Shown here: positions 1-9,300 of the stretch, one piece after another | Numbering within the stretch: the first letter of the stretch is position 1 | Layout: the number at the start of each line of letters is the position of its first letter | Source: Sphingomonadales bacterium UBA2369 | GTDB lineage: Bacteria; Pseudomonadota; Alphaproteobacteria; Sphingomonadales; Sphingomonadaceae | Length of the DNA: 64,000 nt | Reading direction: 5' to 3' | Assembly (NCBI GenBank): GCA_002344055.1 | Contig: DDTH01000011.1 | Location: forward strand, 239,712-303,711 | The notes under the pieces: model-generated | The model's database searches: none | Told to the model about the DNA's origin: nothing | The model's input: only the letters and a program-made list of their open reading frames with translations | Translations under genes and position numbers: made by a program

Positions 1-1359
1 GTGCAGGGCTTCCTCGATCTGGCCGCGCTGGATCAGCACCTGGGCGGCGTTGAGGCGCAAGGCGGCGACCTGCGGCGCGAGTTCCTGGGCGCGAAGGATG
101 GCGTCGAGGTCCGCATCGCTACCGCTCATCGCGCTCGCCGCGCTGGCGCGGGCGAGGTGGAACTGGGTCTGCCAGTGATTGGGATCGGCCTCCGCCGCGC
201 GGCGCAGCCATGACGCGGCCGCCTGCATCTCGCCCTCCGCGCCGCCATCGTCGGCACGCGCGAGATGGAGGCGGCCGCGCAGATAGAGCAATTCCGGATC
301 GGCGGTGGTTTCGGTGACCAGCGCCTCGAGGATGCGGCCCGCCGCCTCGCGGTCGCCGAACTGCAATTCGGCCTGGGCCAGCACGCGACTCGCGAACGGA
401 TCGTTCGGGTGCCGCGCCGCAGCCATGCGCACGGCCTGCAGCCGCGCGCCCTGCTCCTCCTCGGGAATGCCGACGCGCAGCGCCGCCTTATGCACGATCA
501 TGTCGCCGGTGGAGGCGGGCAGCATGGTGAAGCGCACCTCCGGCGGCGTCTCGCTGCTCTGCCGCGGCATGCGGCGGAACTCGATCGCGCCGTCACTGAT
601 GTAGCGCCTGAGCTCGCGCGTGAACTGCTCGCCGGTCATGCCGGTCGCCGCCTGCAGCGCCGCCGCCGGCTGCATCCGCCGCGACGCCGCCAGCAGCCGC
701 GTCAGCGCTTGCTGGCGCTCGCGGTTGCTGAAGAAATAATGGGTCATCACCCAGGCCTGGACGTAGAATTGCCCGCGCGCATCGCCGCTCAATTGCTCGG
801 CATTGACGCTCAGCATCGTCTCGATCGGCACCCACGCCCCCTGCAGGCCGTGCACGCGGCCCCGCGAGAAATTGCCGATGTCGATGTGCCGCTCCGCGAA
901 GCGCACCGTCATGAAATATTCGGCGAAGCCTTCGATATACCAGCCGGGATAGCGGTTCGGCGCATATTGCCACATGAAATGATGGGCATATTCGTGGAGG
1001 AGGGTCTCCTCGCTGGAACCGGCGCCGCGATCAGTGCGAACGTAGGCGGCGATGCCTTCCGATCCGGCCATGTAATAGCCGACAATGCCCCGATCGACCG
1101 CGCGAATTTGGCGCAACGCTTCCGCGCCGCCCACGAAATAGACGTGCAGCTTGCTCTTGGCCGGCGGCGCGTTGACGTTGGTCGCGACCCGCATCAGCCG
1201 GTCGAAATCCTCCAGCCGCAACAACCTGTCGCGCAGCTCCCGCTCGCTCATGTCGCCATAGGCAATGAAATTGGGACTTTCGCCGCGACGCCATTGGGCG
1301 TGGGCGGCATGGCTCATCGTGACCATCAGCAGCACGAGCAGCAATCGAATCAACGACAT
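1..1359 (-). CDS. Secreted MA-type metallopeptidase/TPR protein (3' end outside window)
   Basis: The reading frame is open from ATG at 1359 to the window edge, giving 453 residues without the C-terminus. A signal peptide (residues 1-21, ending AHA-Q) precedes a peptidase-MA-like domain with HEYAH at residues 122-126 and, 20 residues on, a WYIEGFAEYF segment expected to supply the third, glutamate zinc ligand. The rest is helical and TPR-like (alternating A/L pattern, LYLRGRLHLARA), so the protein is probably a periplasmic or outer-membrane-associated gluzincin with a tetratricopeptide tail. It is a clear paralogue of the protein at 1911-3389, with the HEYAH motif at the same residue number, and points away from it. 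The substrate is unknown. Function is inferred from motif and fold family only. Confidence 0.85.
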   Translation of the reverse strand, partial: MSLIRLLLVLLMVTMSHAAHAQWRRGESPNFIAYGDMSERELRDRLLRLEDFDRLMRVATNVNAPPAKSKLHVYFVGGAEALRQIRAVDRGIVGYYMAGSEGIAAYVRTDRGAGSSEETLLHEYAHHFMWQYAPNRYPGWYIEGFAEYFMTVRFAERHIDIGNFSRGRVHGLQGAWVPIETMLSVNAEQLSGDARGQFYVQAWVMTHYFFSNRERQQALTRLLAASRRMQPAAALQAATGMTGEQFTRELRRYISDGAIEFRRMPRQSSETPPEVRFTMLPASTGDMIVHKAALRVGIPEEEQGARLQAVRMAAARHPNDPFASRVLAQAELQFGDREAAGRILEALVTETTADPELLYLRGRLHLARADDGGAEGEMQAAASWLRRAAEADPNHWQTQFHLARASAASAMSGSDADLDAILRAQELAPQVAALRLNAAQVLIQRGQIEEALH

Positions 1360-1546
1360 AGTGAAGCCCCCTTCCCCGCCAGCTTAGCGCAAGCGCGGTT
1401 CCGGGCAATGGCGGCCGGGCGCCGACGATCCGGCTGTGCGTACCGCGATCGATCGCATCTCCGGGCTGGACGAAAGCCACTCCCAAAAGCAAACTCCGGT
1501 GCTGACGGAAGGTTGGTGCCGATCTGACTGGGAGATGCGTGCCGGC

Positions 1547-1798
1547 ATGATGCGGAAAGGCAAAGACCGGCTGATCGAACGCCTGGTGGTGCCCATTCTG
1601 TTCGCCCTGTCCGCATTGATGGTGTGGCTGCTCATCGACGCGGTCGCGGCAGGAGAAGTGTTCGTCCGCCGCACCAATTGGCGGATCACGTCTGCCGATC
1701 AGCCGATCATGTACTGGGTCTGCGTGCTCGGCATGGCCGTCGGTGCGGGCTTGCTGGCGCTGGTTGCCCTGGCCTCGCTGCGCGGGCGCAAAGGCTAG
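1547..1798 (+). CDS. Small two-helix membrane protein
   Basis: A short reading frame of about 83 residues lies between the two paralogous peptidase genes. It contains two hydrophobic segments (VVPILFALSALMVWLLI and YWVCVLGMAVGAGLLALVAL) separated by a polar loop, and ends RGRKG, so the C-terminus is probably cytoplasmic. ATG codons occur at 1535, 1547 and 1550. GGGAG at 1530-1534 touches the first and suits the later two better, so 1547 was chosen, but the exact start is uncertain. No family is recognised. It is judged real because of its membrane-protein pattern and because no better frame covers this stretch. Confidence 0.5.
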   Translation: MMRKGKDRLIERLVVPILFALSALMVWLLIDAVAAGEVFVRRTNWRITSADQPIMYWVCVLGMAVGAGLLALVALASLRGRKG

Positions 1799-1910
1799 AC
1801 CAACACGGCAACGGCTCATCCTCATGCAGCCATTTCGGCGGCTTTTGCCCGAACGCCCGATTGCTTCCGGCCGCGGGCAGGCTAAGCTTGCCGGACAGGG
1901 GAGGCCCGTC

Positions 1911-3389
1911 ATGCGTCTGATTTCACGCATTCTTTTGCTGTTGCTGGTGGTCCTGCCGGTCTCGGCGCAAGCGGCATGGCGGCGGGCCGAGAGCACGCAT
2001 TTCGTCGTCTATAGCGAGGAGCCGGAGGCGCGGCTGCGCGGCCGGATCACGCAGCTGGAGGATTTCCACCAGCTGCTGGTGCGCCTGACCGACGCGACGA
2101 CGGAGGATTCGCCCAACAAACTGCACGTCTATGTCGTGCGCAACAACCGCGCGCTCAGCACTGTTCGCAGAATGGGGCGGGACATTGGCGGTTTCTACGC
2201 GGCCGGGACCGAAGGCGTGCTGGCGGTGGTCGATGCCTCCGCCGACGGCCTGCGGAACAACGAAATCCTGTTTCACGAATATGCCCATCATTTCATGAAG
2301 CAGTATCTGACCGCCGCCTATCCGGGCTGGTATGTCGAGGGCTTCGCCGAATTCCTGATGACCGCGAAACTCGAGGCGGATCGCATCGACATCGGCCAAT
2401 TTTCGGAAGGCCGCGTCTACACCGTCGCGCAAGGACGCTGGCTGCCGATCGAGCGCATCCTAACCGCCGGCCCCGCTGGTCTCGATGGCGAAGGCGGCGC
2501 CGCTTATTATGCCCAGGCCTGGCTGATCACCCATTATTTCTTCAGCAGTGCCGAGCGCCAGGCCGCGTTGCGCCGCTACCTGGCGCCCGTCCCCGGCGAG
2601 ACGCAGGTGCAGGCGCTCACGCGGGCGACCGGCATGTCGATCGATCAGTTCACGCGCGAATTGCGGCGCTATATCGGGCGCGGCAGCATCAGCTTCCGCC
2701 GCATGCCGCGCGCCGCGCCGGTGAATGCCGGCACGATCCAGATCGCGACCTTGCCGGCCGCGGCCGACGATCTGCTGCTGCTCGACGCCGCCTTGCGGCT
2801 GGACCTCGAAGAAGCGGACGTGGCGCCGACCCTGCAGCGGGTCCGCACCGCCGCGGCCCGGCACCCGCGCGACGTGCTGGCCCGCCGCACCCTCGCCCGG
2901 GCGGAGATCTTCCACGGCAATCGCGCGGCGGCGCTGCCGCTGCTCGAGGCGCTGCTGACGGAACTGCCGAACGATGCCGACCTGATGTATCTGCGCGGCC
3001 GCCTGCACCTCGACAATGCCGAAGGGGATGACGCCGAAGCCGAGCTGCGGCTCGCCCGGACGTGGTTCTCGCGCGCGCACCGCGCCGACCCCAACCAGTT
3101 CCAGTCTCTCTACCGCTTTGCTTTGTCCTATATGAACGAGGGCGGGCGGCCGTCCGAGAACACCGCCAACGCCCTGCTGCTGGCCCAGCAACTGGCGCCG
3201 CAGGTGGTCGAGATCCGCCTCAACGCCGCGATGATGCAGATTGCACGCGGCGATGTGGATTATGCCGAAGCTTTGCTGCGCCCCGTGCTGACCGATCCGC
3301 ATTATCCCGAACTGGCTGCGGAGGCCCGCCGGCTGATCGACGCGGCGCGCGCAACACCGACGATCACGCCCGCCAGCGAGGCGGACTGA
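1911..3389 (+). CDS. Secreted MA-type metallopeptidase/TPR protein, paralogue
   Basis: This 492-residue protein begins at ATG 1911, preceded by GGGGAGG about seven bases upstream; longer in-frame extensions upstream are not needed. Signal peptide at 1-21 (SAQA-A). The peptidase-MA domain carries HEYAH at 122-126 followed by YPGWYVEGFAEFL with the likely third zinc ligand. The C-terminal half has TPR-like helices (LMYLRGRLHLDNAEG near 370-385, ANALLLAQQLAPQV near 430). It matches the partial protein at 1-1359 along its length (LHVY, HEYAHHFM, ITHYFFS, FTRELRRYI blocks), so the two arose by duplication followed by inversion. Role: probably exported proteolysis or envelope maintenance, inferred. 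It ends seven bases from the convergent ABC-F gene. Confidence 0.87.
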   Translation: MRLISRILLLLLVVLPVSAQAAWRRAESTHFVVYSEEPEARLRGRITQLEDFHQLLVRLTDATTEDSPNKLHVYVVRNNRALSTVRRMGRDIGGFYAAGTEGVLAVVDASADGLRNNEILFHEYAHHFMKQYLTAAYPGWYVEGFAEFLMTAKLEADRIDIGQFSEGRVYTVAQGRWLPIERILTAGPAGLDGEGGAAYYAQAWLITHYFFSSAERQAALRRYLAPVPGETQVQALTRATGMSIDQFTRELRRYIGRGSISFRRMPRAAPVNAGTIQIATLPAAADDLLLLDAALRLDLEEADVAPTLQRVRTAAARHPRDVLARRTLARAEIFHGNRAAALPLLEALLTELPNDADLMYLRGRLHLDNAEGDDAEAELRLARTWFSRAHRADPNQFQSLYRFALSYMNEGGRPSENTANALLLAQQLAPQVVEIRLNAAMMQIARGDVDYAEALLRPVLTDPHYPELAAEARRLIDAARATPTITPASEAD

Positions 3390-3395
3390 GCGAAC

Positions 3396-5264
3396 CTAGG
3401 CCGCAATTGCCTCCAGCGCCTCGTTCGCCTCGAGCCATTGCAACTCGGCGGCTTCGATCTGTCGTTCGACATCGGCGCGGCGTTTCATCAGGTCGGTCAT
3501 CGTCAGCTTCGACAAAGCGGGTTCGGCGGCGGCGGGATCGAACATCGCGCGATCGAGGGCGCCGCGCAGGGCAGTCAACCGGGCGATCTCCGCCTCGGAT
3601 GACTTGGCCTGCTTGCGAAGGACGGTCCCCTTCTCGCGCGCCTCCGCGGCAAGGCGACGCGCCTCCTTCTTGTTGACCTTCTCCGCCTTCGGAGCCGCCT
3701 GCGCGTCGCCAGCGAGGACGAAGGCGATATAATCATCGATGCTGCCGTCATAATCCTGCGCGGTCCCGTCATGGACCAGCACCAGCCGGTCGGCGGTCAT
3801 TTCCAGCATGTGGCGATCGTGGCTGACGATCAGCACGGCGCCGGAATAGGCGTTGAGCGCCTGGATCAGGGCCTCGCGCGCATCTACGTCGAGATGGTTG
3901 GTCGGCTCGTCGAGGATCAGCATGTGCGGCGCGTCGCGGGTGATGAGCGCCAGCGCCAGGCGGGCGCGCTCGCCGCCTGACAGCTTGCCGACCTTGGTCG
4001 TGGCCTTGTCGCCGGAGAAGCCGAAGCGGCCCAATTGGCCGCGCACCGCCGACGGCTTCTCGCCGCTCATCAGCCGGGTCATATGCTCCAGCGGCGTATC
4101 GTCGCTGTGCAATTCCTCGACCTGATATTGAGTGAAATAGCCGACGCGCATCCTCCCGGAGGCGGCCATGTCGCCGTCCATCGGCTTCAGCTGCGCCGCC
4201 AGCAGGCGGGCGAGGGTGGTCTTGCCGTTGCCGTTGCGGCCGAGGAGGGCGATGCGGTCGTCCGGGTCAAGGCGCAGGTTCAGGCGGCTGAGCACCGGTG
4301 TATCGCCATAGCCGACGCTGGCCATGTCGAGCGTGATCAGCGGCGGGCGCAGCTCGTCCGGATTGGGGAAATCGAAGGACAGGCTGGGATCGTCGACCAC
4401 CGCGGCGATCGGCTGCATCTTGGCGAGCGCCTTGGCGCGTGACTGGGCCTGCTTCGCGGTGGAAGCGCGGGCGCTGTTGCGGGCGACATAATCCTGCAGC
4501 TTGGCGCGCTCGGCGAGTTGCTTCTCGCGCGCCGCGGCCTGCTGCGCCTGACGCTCGGCGCGCTGGCGCTCGAACGCGTCATAGCCGCCCGGATAGAGGG
4601 CCAGCTTGCCGCGATCGAGATGCAGGATGTGATCGACGACATTGTTCAGGAAGTCGCGCTCGTGGCTGACGATGACGATGGTCGCCGGGTAGGATTGGAG
4701 GAAATCCTCCAGCCACAACACCGCTTCGAGATCGAGGTGGTTCGACGGTTCGTCGAGCAGCAGCAGATCGGGCTGGGAGAAGAGCAGGGATGCGAGCGCG
4801 ACCCGCATCCGCCAGCCGCCGGAGAAGCTTTCGAGTTCGCGATGCTGGGCTTCCTCGTCGAAGCCCAAGCCGACGAGGATACGCGCGGCGCGGGCAGGAG
4901 CCGAGTGGGCGTCGATCGCGTTCAGCCGCTCGTGAATCTCGCCGAGCCGGTCGGGGTCATGGCTGTGCTCTGCTTCCTCGAGCAAGGCGGCGCGCTCGGT
5001 GTCGGCGGCGAGCACGGTTTCGAACGGAGTCGCGGAGCCGCCCGGCGCTTCCTGCGCGATATAGCCCAGCCGCGCGGCGCGCGGCATCTCCGCGCTGCCG
5101 GTGTCGGGGTCGAGCAGGCCGGCGATGACACGGACGAGCGTCGACTTGCCGGCGCCGTTGCGGCCGATCAGGCCGATGCGCCCGCGCGGCGGCAGCGACG
5201 CGGTGGCGCCGTCAAGGATGACGCGCCCGCCAAGGCGGACGGTAATGTCCTTCAGATTGAGCAT
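3396..5264 (-). CDS. ABC-F family ATPase (translation/ribosome-associated)
   Basis: A 622-residue soluble ATPase with two ABC domains and no membrane segments. The first domain has Walker A GRNGAGKST near residues 36-44, signature SGGWRMR and Walker B LLLLDEPSNHLDL. The second has Walker A GRNGNGKTT, signature LSGGERAR and LILDEPTNHLDV. The linker between them (QRAERQAQQAAAREKQ onward) is charged and helical, as in ABC-F proteins that enter the ribosomal E site. The C-terminal extension (KVNKKEARRLAAEAREK to the end) is a coiled coil as in Uup/YheS-type members. ABC-F proteins act on the ribosome during translation; whether this is a housekeeping or a protective member cannot be told from the sequence. 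Confidence 0.93.
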   Translation of the reverse strand: MLNLKDITVRLGGRVILDGATASLPPRGRIGLIGRNGAGKSTLVRVIAGLLDPDTGSAEMPRAARLGYIAQEAPGGSATPFETVLAADTERAALLEEAEHSHDPDRLGEIHERLNAIDAHSAPARAARILVGLGFDEEAQHRELESFSGGWRMRVALASLLFSQPDLLLLDEPSNHLDLEAVLWLEDFLQSYPATIVIVSHERDFLNNVVDHILHLDRGKLALYPGGYDAFERQRAERQAQQAAAREKQLAERAKLQDYVARNSARASTAKQAQSRAKALAKMQPIAAVVDDPSLSFDFPNPDELRPPLITLDMASVGYGDTPVLSRLNLRLDPDDRIALLGRNGNGKTTLARLLAAQLKPMDGDMAASGRMRVGYFTQYQVEELHSDDTPLEHMTRLMSGEKPSAVRGQLGRFGFSGDKATTKVGKLSGGERARLALALITRDAPHMLILDEPTNHLDVDAREALIQALNAYSGAVLIVSHDRHMLEMTADRLVLVHDGTAQDYDGSIDDYIAFVLAGDAQAAPKAEKVNKKEARRLAAEAREKGTVLRKQAKSSEAEIARLTALRGALDRAMFDPAAAEPALSKLTMTDLMKRRADVERQIEAAELQWLEANEALEAIAA

Positions 5265-5315
5265 GGGCGCCCTCTAACACCGGCGACGCGGCGACCCAAG
5301 TGCTCCGCCCCAAAT

Positions 5316-5420
5316 ACGTGTCCCCGCCGAAGCGGGGACCCGGGATCGTTCAGAAGGGGGGAGAGAAGGATCCCGGGTTCCCGCGCGGACGGGCAGCAGA
5401 AGGCCCGCGCGGGAACACGT
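5316..5420. repeat. Intergenic compound inverted repeat (REP/MITE-like)
   Basis: The outer ends are inverted: ACGTGTCCCCGC at 5316 and GCGGGAACACGT ending at 5420. Inside lie GGGACCCGGGATC near 5335-5346 and GATCCCGGGTTCCC from 5369, plus a third palindromic segment (CCGCGCGGAC and GCCCGCGCGGG). The element occupies most of the spacer between the ABC-F gene and the DUF465 gene and has no coding potential of its own. It looks like a mobile intergenic palindromic repeat and may also act as a transcription barrier; only one copy was seen in the window. Confidence 0.65.
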
Positions 5421-5431
5421 TACCGGCGGCG

Positions 5432-5605
5432 TCAGGCCGCCAGATCGCGCCGCAGCAGACCGTTCAGACGGTCCTTCACGGCAAGCTTCAGTTTTTTGAG
5501 CCGCAGCAGGCGCAGGCTGTCGGGCAGCCGCGCCTTCAGTTCGCGGCCGATGGCCTCGTCCAGGCTCTTGTGGATCGAGGTCAGGCGATAGGTGGAAGCA
5601 GACAT
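5432..5605 (-). CDS. DUF465 (YdcH-like) small protein
   Basis: A 57-residue protein starting at ATG 5605. It is predicted to be two helices: an acidic N-terminal one (HKSLDEAIGRELKARLPDS) and a basic C-terminal one (LRLLRLKKLKLAVKDRLNGLL). The pattern of a conserved Leu/Arg helix ending KDRL is that of DUF465/YdcH proteins, common small cytosolic proteins of unknown function in proteobacteria. The gene was missed by simple length filters. It sits alone between a palindromic repeat and a secreted hypothetical protein. Confidence 0.8.
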   Translation of the reverse strand: MSASTYRLTSIHKSLDEAIGRELKARLPDSLRLLRLKKLKLAVKDRLNGLLRRDLAA

Positions 5606-5710
5606 GTCCAATACTCCAGCTTGGTCACGCTCCCGCAGGGACGACCATGCAAGGGCGTCCGCGGAGCAGTGACGTTGATCTTGGGGAGCCGCCTTGAGGG
5701 CAGCGCTGGA

Positions 5711-6055
5711 TCAGATGGCTGGTGGCGCGCGGGCGCGATAGGCGTTGAGACTCGGACGCGGCCCGGACGACCAGCCGGTGCTACACAGCGGCGCGGCCGG
5801 GCGGGCGCACAGGCTCTCGGTAACGATCGCCGGTGCCGGCGGCAGCACGACATTGTCGAGATCGCGATCGTCACCATGACTGCGGATGCTGGTCCGCAGC
5901 GGTGCGGCGTGCTTGACATGCTCGGCCGAGCCGAGCTGGGCGCGGCCCGTCGGGTTGGCTTGGGCGGCCGGGGTAGCGGCGAACAGGAAGCTGACGAGCA
6001 GCGCCAGCACCGTCACGGCCCCCGGCTTGCGCTTGTCCACCCTTCCGTCGATCAC
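5711..6055 (-). CDS. Hypothetical secreted protein
   Basis: A 114-residue frame with a GTG start at 6055. A basic N-terminus (RVDKRKPG) precedes a hydrophobic stretch and a signal-peptidase-like site (ATPAAQA-N), so the mature product, about 80 residues, should be periplasmic. The mature part is rich in Pro, Arg and Ala and contains two cysteines (LCARPAAPLC) that could form a disulphide. No family is recognised. The signal peptide is the main reason for believing the gene. Confidence 0.5.
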   Translation of the reverse strand: MIDGRVDKRKPGAVTVLALLVSFLFAATPAAQANPTGRAQLGSAEHVKHAAPLRTSIRSHGDDRDLDNVVLPPAPAIVTESLCARPAAPLCSTGWSSGPRPSLNAYRARAPPAI

Positions 6056-6145
6056 TTTCGTCCTCCGGCTGCCTTCAACCTAGGCACTGATCGGGCGCGG
6101 ACAAGCGGCAATGCGACGAACCGAGCGGAGAAAATGTCCGCGGCG

Positions 6146-7006
6146 CTAGATCAGCTTGTCCTGCGTCTTCGTCTCGAAATCGGCAGCTTCGTGGCGCTCG
6201 TGCAATTGCTCGGACGGATCGCCCGTCACCTTGTTGACGATCCTCCCGCGCTGCACCGCCGGGCGGGCGGCGACCGCCTGCGCCCAGCGCTGGAGATGCG
6301 CATAGCCGGCAACATCCAGGAATTCGGCGGAGCCTTCGTAGAGCGCCCCGAGCGCCAGCTGCCCGTACCAGGGCCAGATCGCGATGTCGGCGATGCTGTA
6401 GTCCGGCCCGGCGATATATGCGCTTTCCGCCAGCCGTCGGTCGAGCACGTCGAGCTGGCGCTTGGCCTCCATCGCATAGCGGTTGATCGCATATTCGATC
6501 TTCACCGGCGCATAAGCGAAGAAGTGGCCGAAGCCACCGCCGAGGAAGGGCGCGCTGCCCATCTGCCACATCAGCCAGGACAGACACTCCGTCCGCGCTG
6601 GGCCGCTGGCGGGCAGGAAGGCACCGAACTTCTCGGCGAGGTGGATGAGGATCGCGCCGCTTTCAAACACGCGCACCGGCTCGGGTCCGCTGCGATCGAC
6701 CAAAGCCGGAATCTTGGAATTGGGATTGGCGGCCACGAAGCCGCTGCCGAACTGATCGCCCTTCAGGATGCGGATCAGCCAGGCGTCATATTCGGCGCCC
6801 GTGTGACCGGCGGCGAGAAGCTCCTCGAGCAGGATCGTCACCTTCTGCCCATTGGGCGTGCCGAGCGAATAGAGTTGCAGCGGGTGCTTGCCGACCGGCA
6901 ATTCCCTGTCGTGTGTCGGGCCGGCGATCGGGCGGTTGATCGACGCGAACTGACCGCCGCTCTCCGCATCCCACGTCCAGACCTTCGGGGGTGTATAGTC
7001 GCTCAT
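6146..7006 (-). CDS. yghU: YghU-type glutathione S-transferase / disulfide-bond oxidoreductase
   Basis: A 286-residue protein, close to the length of E. coli YghU. The start chosen is ATG 7006, whose first bases overlap the stop of the upstream DPP-IV gene (ATGA), rather than the longer in-frame start at 7072. The N-terminal thioredoxin-like domain carries LYSLGTPNGQKVTILLEE and NPNSKIPALVD, followed by the SNAIL-like glutathione-binding ESGAILIHLAEKF. The C-terminal helical domain has the family's LMWQMGSAPFLGGGFGHFF and IADIAIWPWYG segments. YghU proteins bind two glutathione molecules and reduce disulphides or organic peroxides in the cytosol. Coupling to an exported peptidase gene is odd and may be only positional. 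Confidence 0.92.
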   Translation of the reverse strand: MSDYTPPKVWTWDAESGGQFASINRPIAGPTHDRELPVGKHPLQLYSLGTPNGQKVTILLEELLAAGHTGAEYDAWLIRILKGDQFGSGFVAANPNSKIPALVDRSGPEPVRVFESGAILIHLAEKFGAFLPASGPARTECLSWLMWQMGSAPFLGGGFGHFFAYAPVKIEYAINRYAMEAKRQLDVLDRRLAESAYIAGPDYSIADIAIWPWYGQLALGALYEGSAEFLDVAGYAHLQRWAQAVAARPAVQRGRIVNKVTGDPSEQLHERHEAADFETKTQDKLI

Positions 7007-9258
7007 CGGGCGCCTCCCGCGGCTTGCCGATCGCGGACCCGGCGGTTCAGGAAATCGGTGATCGTCCGCCACAGATGCAGTTGCCGTCCTTCGCCCGGTA
7101 CGGCGTGGGTGGCGCCGGGATAGACCATCAATTCGAACGGCTGCCCGCGCGCCTGCAGCGCGCCGACCAGCACGGTCGTATTCTCGAACACCACATTGTC
7201 GTCCGCCATGCCGTGGATCAGCAGCAAGGGATCGCGGATACGGTCGCTGACCGGCACGACGTTGGAGGCGGTGTAGGGCGCGGGATCGATCGACGGGTTA
7301 CCCAGATAGCGCTCGGTATAATGGGTGTCGTACAGCTCCCATCGCGTCACCGGCGCACCCGAGACGCCGGCCGCATACTGGCCGGGCGCGGCGGCGAGCA
7401 GGCGGTTCACCATGTAGCCGCCATAGGACCAGCCATAGACGGCGACGCGATCCGGATCGACGAAGGACTGCGCCTTCAGCCAGGCAAGGCCGGTAAGCTG
7501 ATCGCGCACCTCCACGCCGCCCATGGCCAGATGCAGCGCTTCCTCGAACGCCTTGCCCCGGCCCGGCGAGCCGCGATTATCGATGGAGAAGACGATCCAG
7601 CCCTGGTCGACCAGATATTGATGGCGCGGATTCCCCCAGCGGCGGGTCGCCTGCCGACCGGTGCCAGGGCCGCCATAGACTTCCACGAAGACCGGGTAGC
7701 GGCGGCCCGGCTCCAGGTTCGGCGTGATCAACTTATAATGGAGCTCGGTGCCGTCCTCGGCCGGGATCGTGCCGAAGCGGGTTTCGGCGTGCCCGGCCCG
7801 GAAGGGTGCGTAGGGATGATTGCCGGCGACCGCATTCTCCTCGATCCAGGCGATGCGGCGGCCGTCCGCGCTGGCGAGATAGGATTGGCCCGGCTGGTTC
7901 GGATTGGAGCGGGCGATGAGCGCGCGGGTGCCGCGCGAATCCATTACCGCATCGTTCCACCAGCCCGCTTCGGTGAGGCGCTGCGGCGCGGCGGGCCGTT
8001 CGTAGCTGATCCAGTAGAGATGCTGTTCCAGCGGCCCGTCGGCATTGCCGGTGAAATAGATGCGGCGGTTCCGCTCGTCGATCGCGTCGATCTCGCCCAC
8101 CATCCAATTGCCGCGCGTAAGCTGGGTCAGCCGCCCGCCTCGCCAGCGATAGAGATGTTGGAAGCCGCTGCGCTCCGACGACCAGATCAGGCTGCCGTCG
8201 GCCAGCGCCCGGAAATTGTCGTGGAGATTGACCCAGGCATCGTCCGTCTCGCTGAGCAGGAGGCGGGCGGCGCCGGTGGCCGGATCGACGGCGAGCAGAT
8301 CGAGGCGCTTCTGGTCGCGGCTCTGGCGCTGGACATAGAGCGTGCGCCCGTCCGGCGCCCAATCGACGCGGGCGAGATAGATGTCGCTGTTCGTGCCGAG
8401 ATCGACCTTCACGCGCGCGCCGGTCTCGGGATTGATCACATAGAGATCGACGACGGCATTGGGCGTGCCGGCGGCGGGGTAGCGCTGCTGGAACACGCGC
8501 GTGCCGTCCGCGCCGATCGCGGTGCGGGTGACGAGGCGGACCTGACTCTCGTCGACCCGGGCGACGGCGACATGGCGGTCGTCCGGCGACCACCAATGGC
8601 CGACATCGCGATCCATTTCCTCATTGGCGACGAATTCGGCCACGCCCCAGCTGACCGCCCCGCCGCCATCCTCGGTAAGCCGCCGTTCGGCGCCGGTGCT
8701 GTTGTCGATGACGAACAGATTCTGGTCGCGGACGAAGGAGACATATTTGCCGCCGCCGGAGATTTCCGCGTCAAGTTCGGTCTCGGCGGTCTCCGTCAGA
8801 CGGCGGACATTGCCGTCCAGTCCGGCGACGTAGAGATCGCCGTCCAGCGGGACGAGCAGGGACCGCCCATCCGGCGCCCAGCGATAATCGACGATGCCGC
8901 GCACGCCGGAGATTCGCGCGCGCTCACGCCGCATCATCTCCTCTTCCGACAGCGGCCCGCCGCCGCCGAAGCGGGTGGAATCGACCAGCATCCGGGCCTG
9001 ACCGGTGGCGGTGTCCACCGCCCACAGATCGTAGCGGTCGCGATCGTCGGCGCGATTGCGCAGCATCGTCACCAGCGCCCCGTCCGGCGACAATTTCGGC
9101 AGGCGCGGCGCAGCCCCGGAAATGGCGGGGCTGGCGAACAGCCGCTCGAGCGGGAGGCGGGTCGCCGCCTGTTCCGGCGGCGCGGTCTGGGCAACCGCGG
9201 AAAGGCTGAGGGCAAAGGGGGAGGCCGCGAGCAAGGCGGCGGCTAGAATGGTGCGCAT
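7003..9258 (-). CDS. Dipeptidyl peptidase IV-like serine peptidase (S9B), exported
   Basis: A 751-residue protein with a signal peptide (residues 1-23, SAVA-Q), an N-terminal beta-propeller (repeated LSPDG and WAPDGR blades) and a C-terminal alpha/beta-hydrolase domain. The catalytic serine is S611 in GWSYGGY, the aspartate lies in HGMADDNV (686-687) and the histidine is H718 in GATHAVPG. The EELMR-like loop of DPP-IV appears as SEEEMMRRERAR near residue 103, expected to bind the substrate N-terminus. It should remove Xaa-Pro dipeptides from peptides in the periplasm. The gene overlaps the downstream yghU-like start by four bases. Confidence 0.93.
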   Translation of the reverse strand: MRTILAAALLAASPFALSLSAVAQTAPPEQAATRLPLERLFASPAISGAAPRLPKLSPDGALVTMLRNRADDRDRYDLWAVDTATGQARMLVDSTRFGGGGPLSEEEMMRRERARISGVRGIVDYRWAPDGRSLLVPLDGDLYVAGLDGNVRRLTETAETELDAEISGGGKYVSFVRDQNLFVIDNSTGAERRLTEDGGGAVSWGVAEFVANEEMDRDVGHWWSPDDRHVAVARVDESQVRLVTRTAIGADGTRVFQQRYPAAGTPNAVVDLYVINPETGARVKVDLGTNSDIYLARVDWAPDGRTLYVQRQSRDQKRLDLLAVDPATGAARLLLSETDDAWVNLHDNFRALADGSLIWSSERSGFQHLYRWRGGRLTQLTRGNWMVGEIDAIDERNRRIYFTGNADGPLEQHLYWISYERPAAPQRLTEAGWWNDAVMDSRGTRALIARSNPNQPGQSYLASADGRRIAWIEENAVAGNHPYAPFRAGHAETRFGTIPAEDGTELHYKLITPNLEPGRRYPVFVEVYGGPGTGRQATRRWGNPRHQYLVDQGWIVFSIDNRGSPGRGKAFEEALHLAMGGVEVRDQLTGLAWLKAQSFVDPDRVAVYGWSYGGYMVNRLLAAAPGQYAAGVSGAPVTRWELYDTHYTERYLGNPSIDPAPYTASNVVPVSDRIRDPLLLIHGMADDNVVFENTTVLVGALQARGQPFELMVYPGATHAVPGEGRQLHLWRTITDFLNRRVRDRQAAGGAR

Positions 9259-9300
9259 CCGATCCGACTAGCGCGCCGGGGCCGGACTGAGAAGCGCCGC

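Noticed and set aside
6991..9246. Long open frame (751 codons) antisense to the DPP-IV gene
   Set aside because: High-GC shadow frame; the opposite strand has a complete S9B peptidase with signal peptide and triad.
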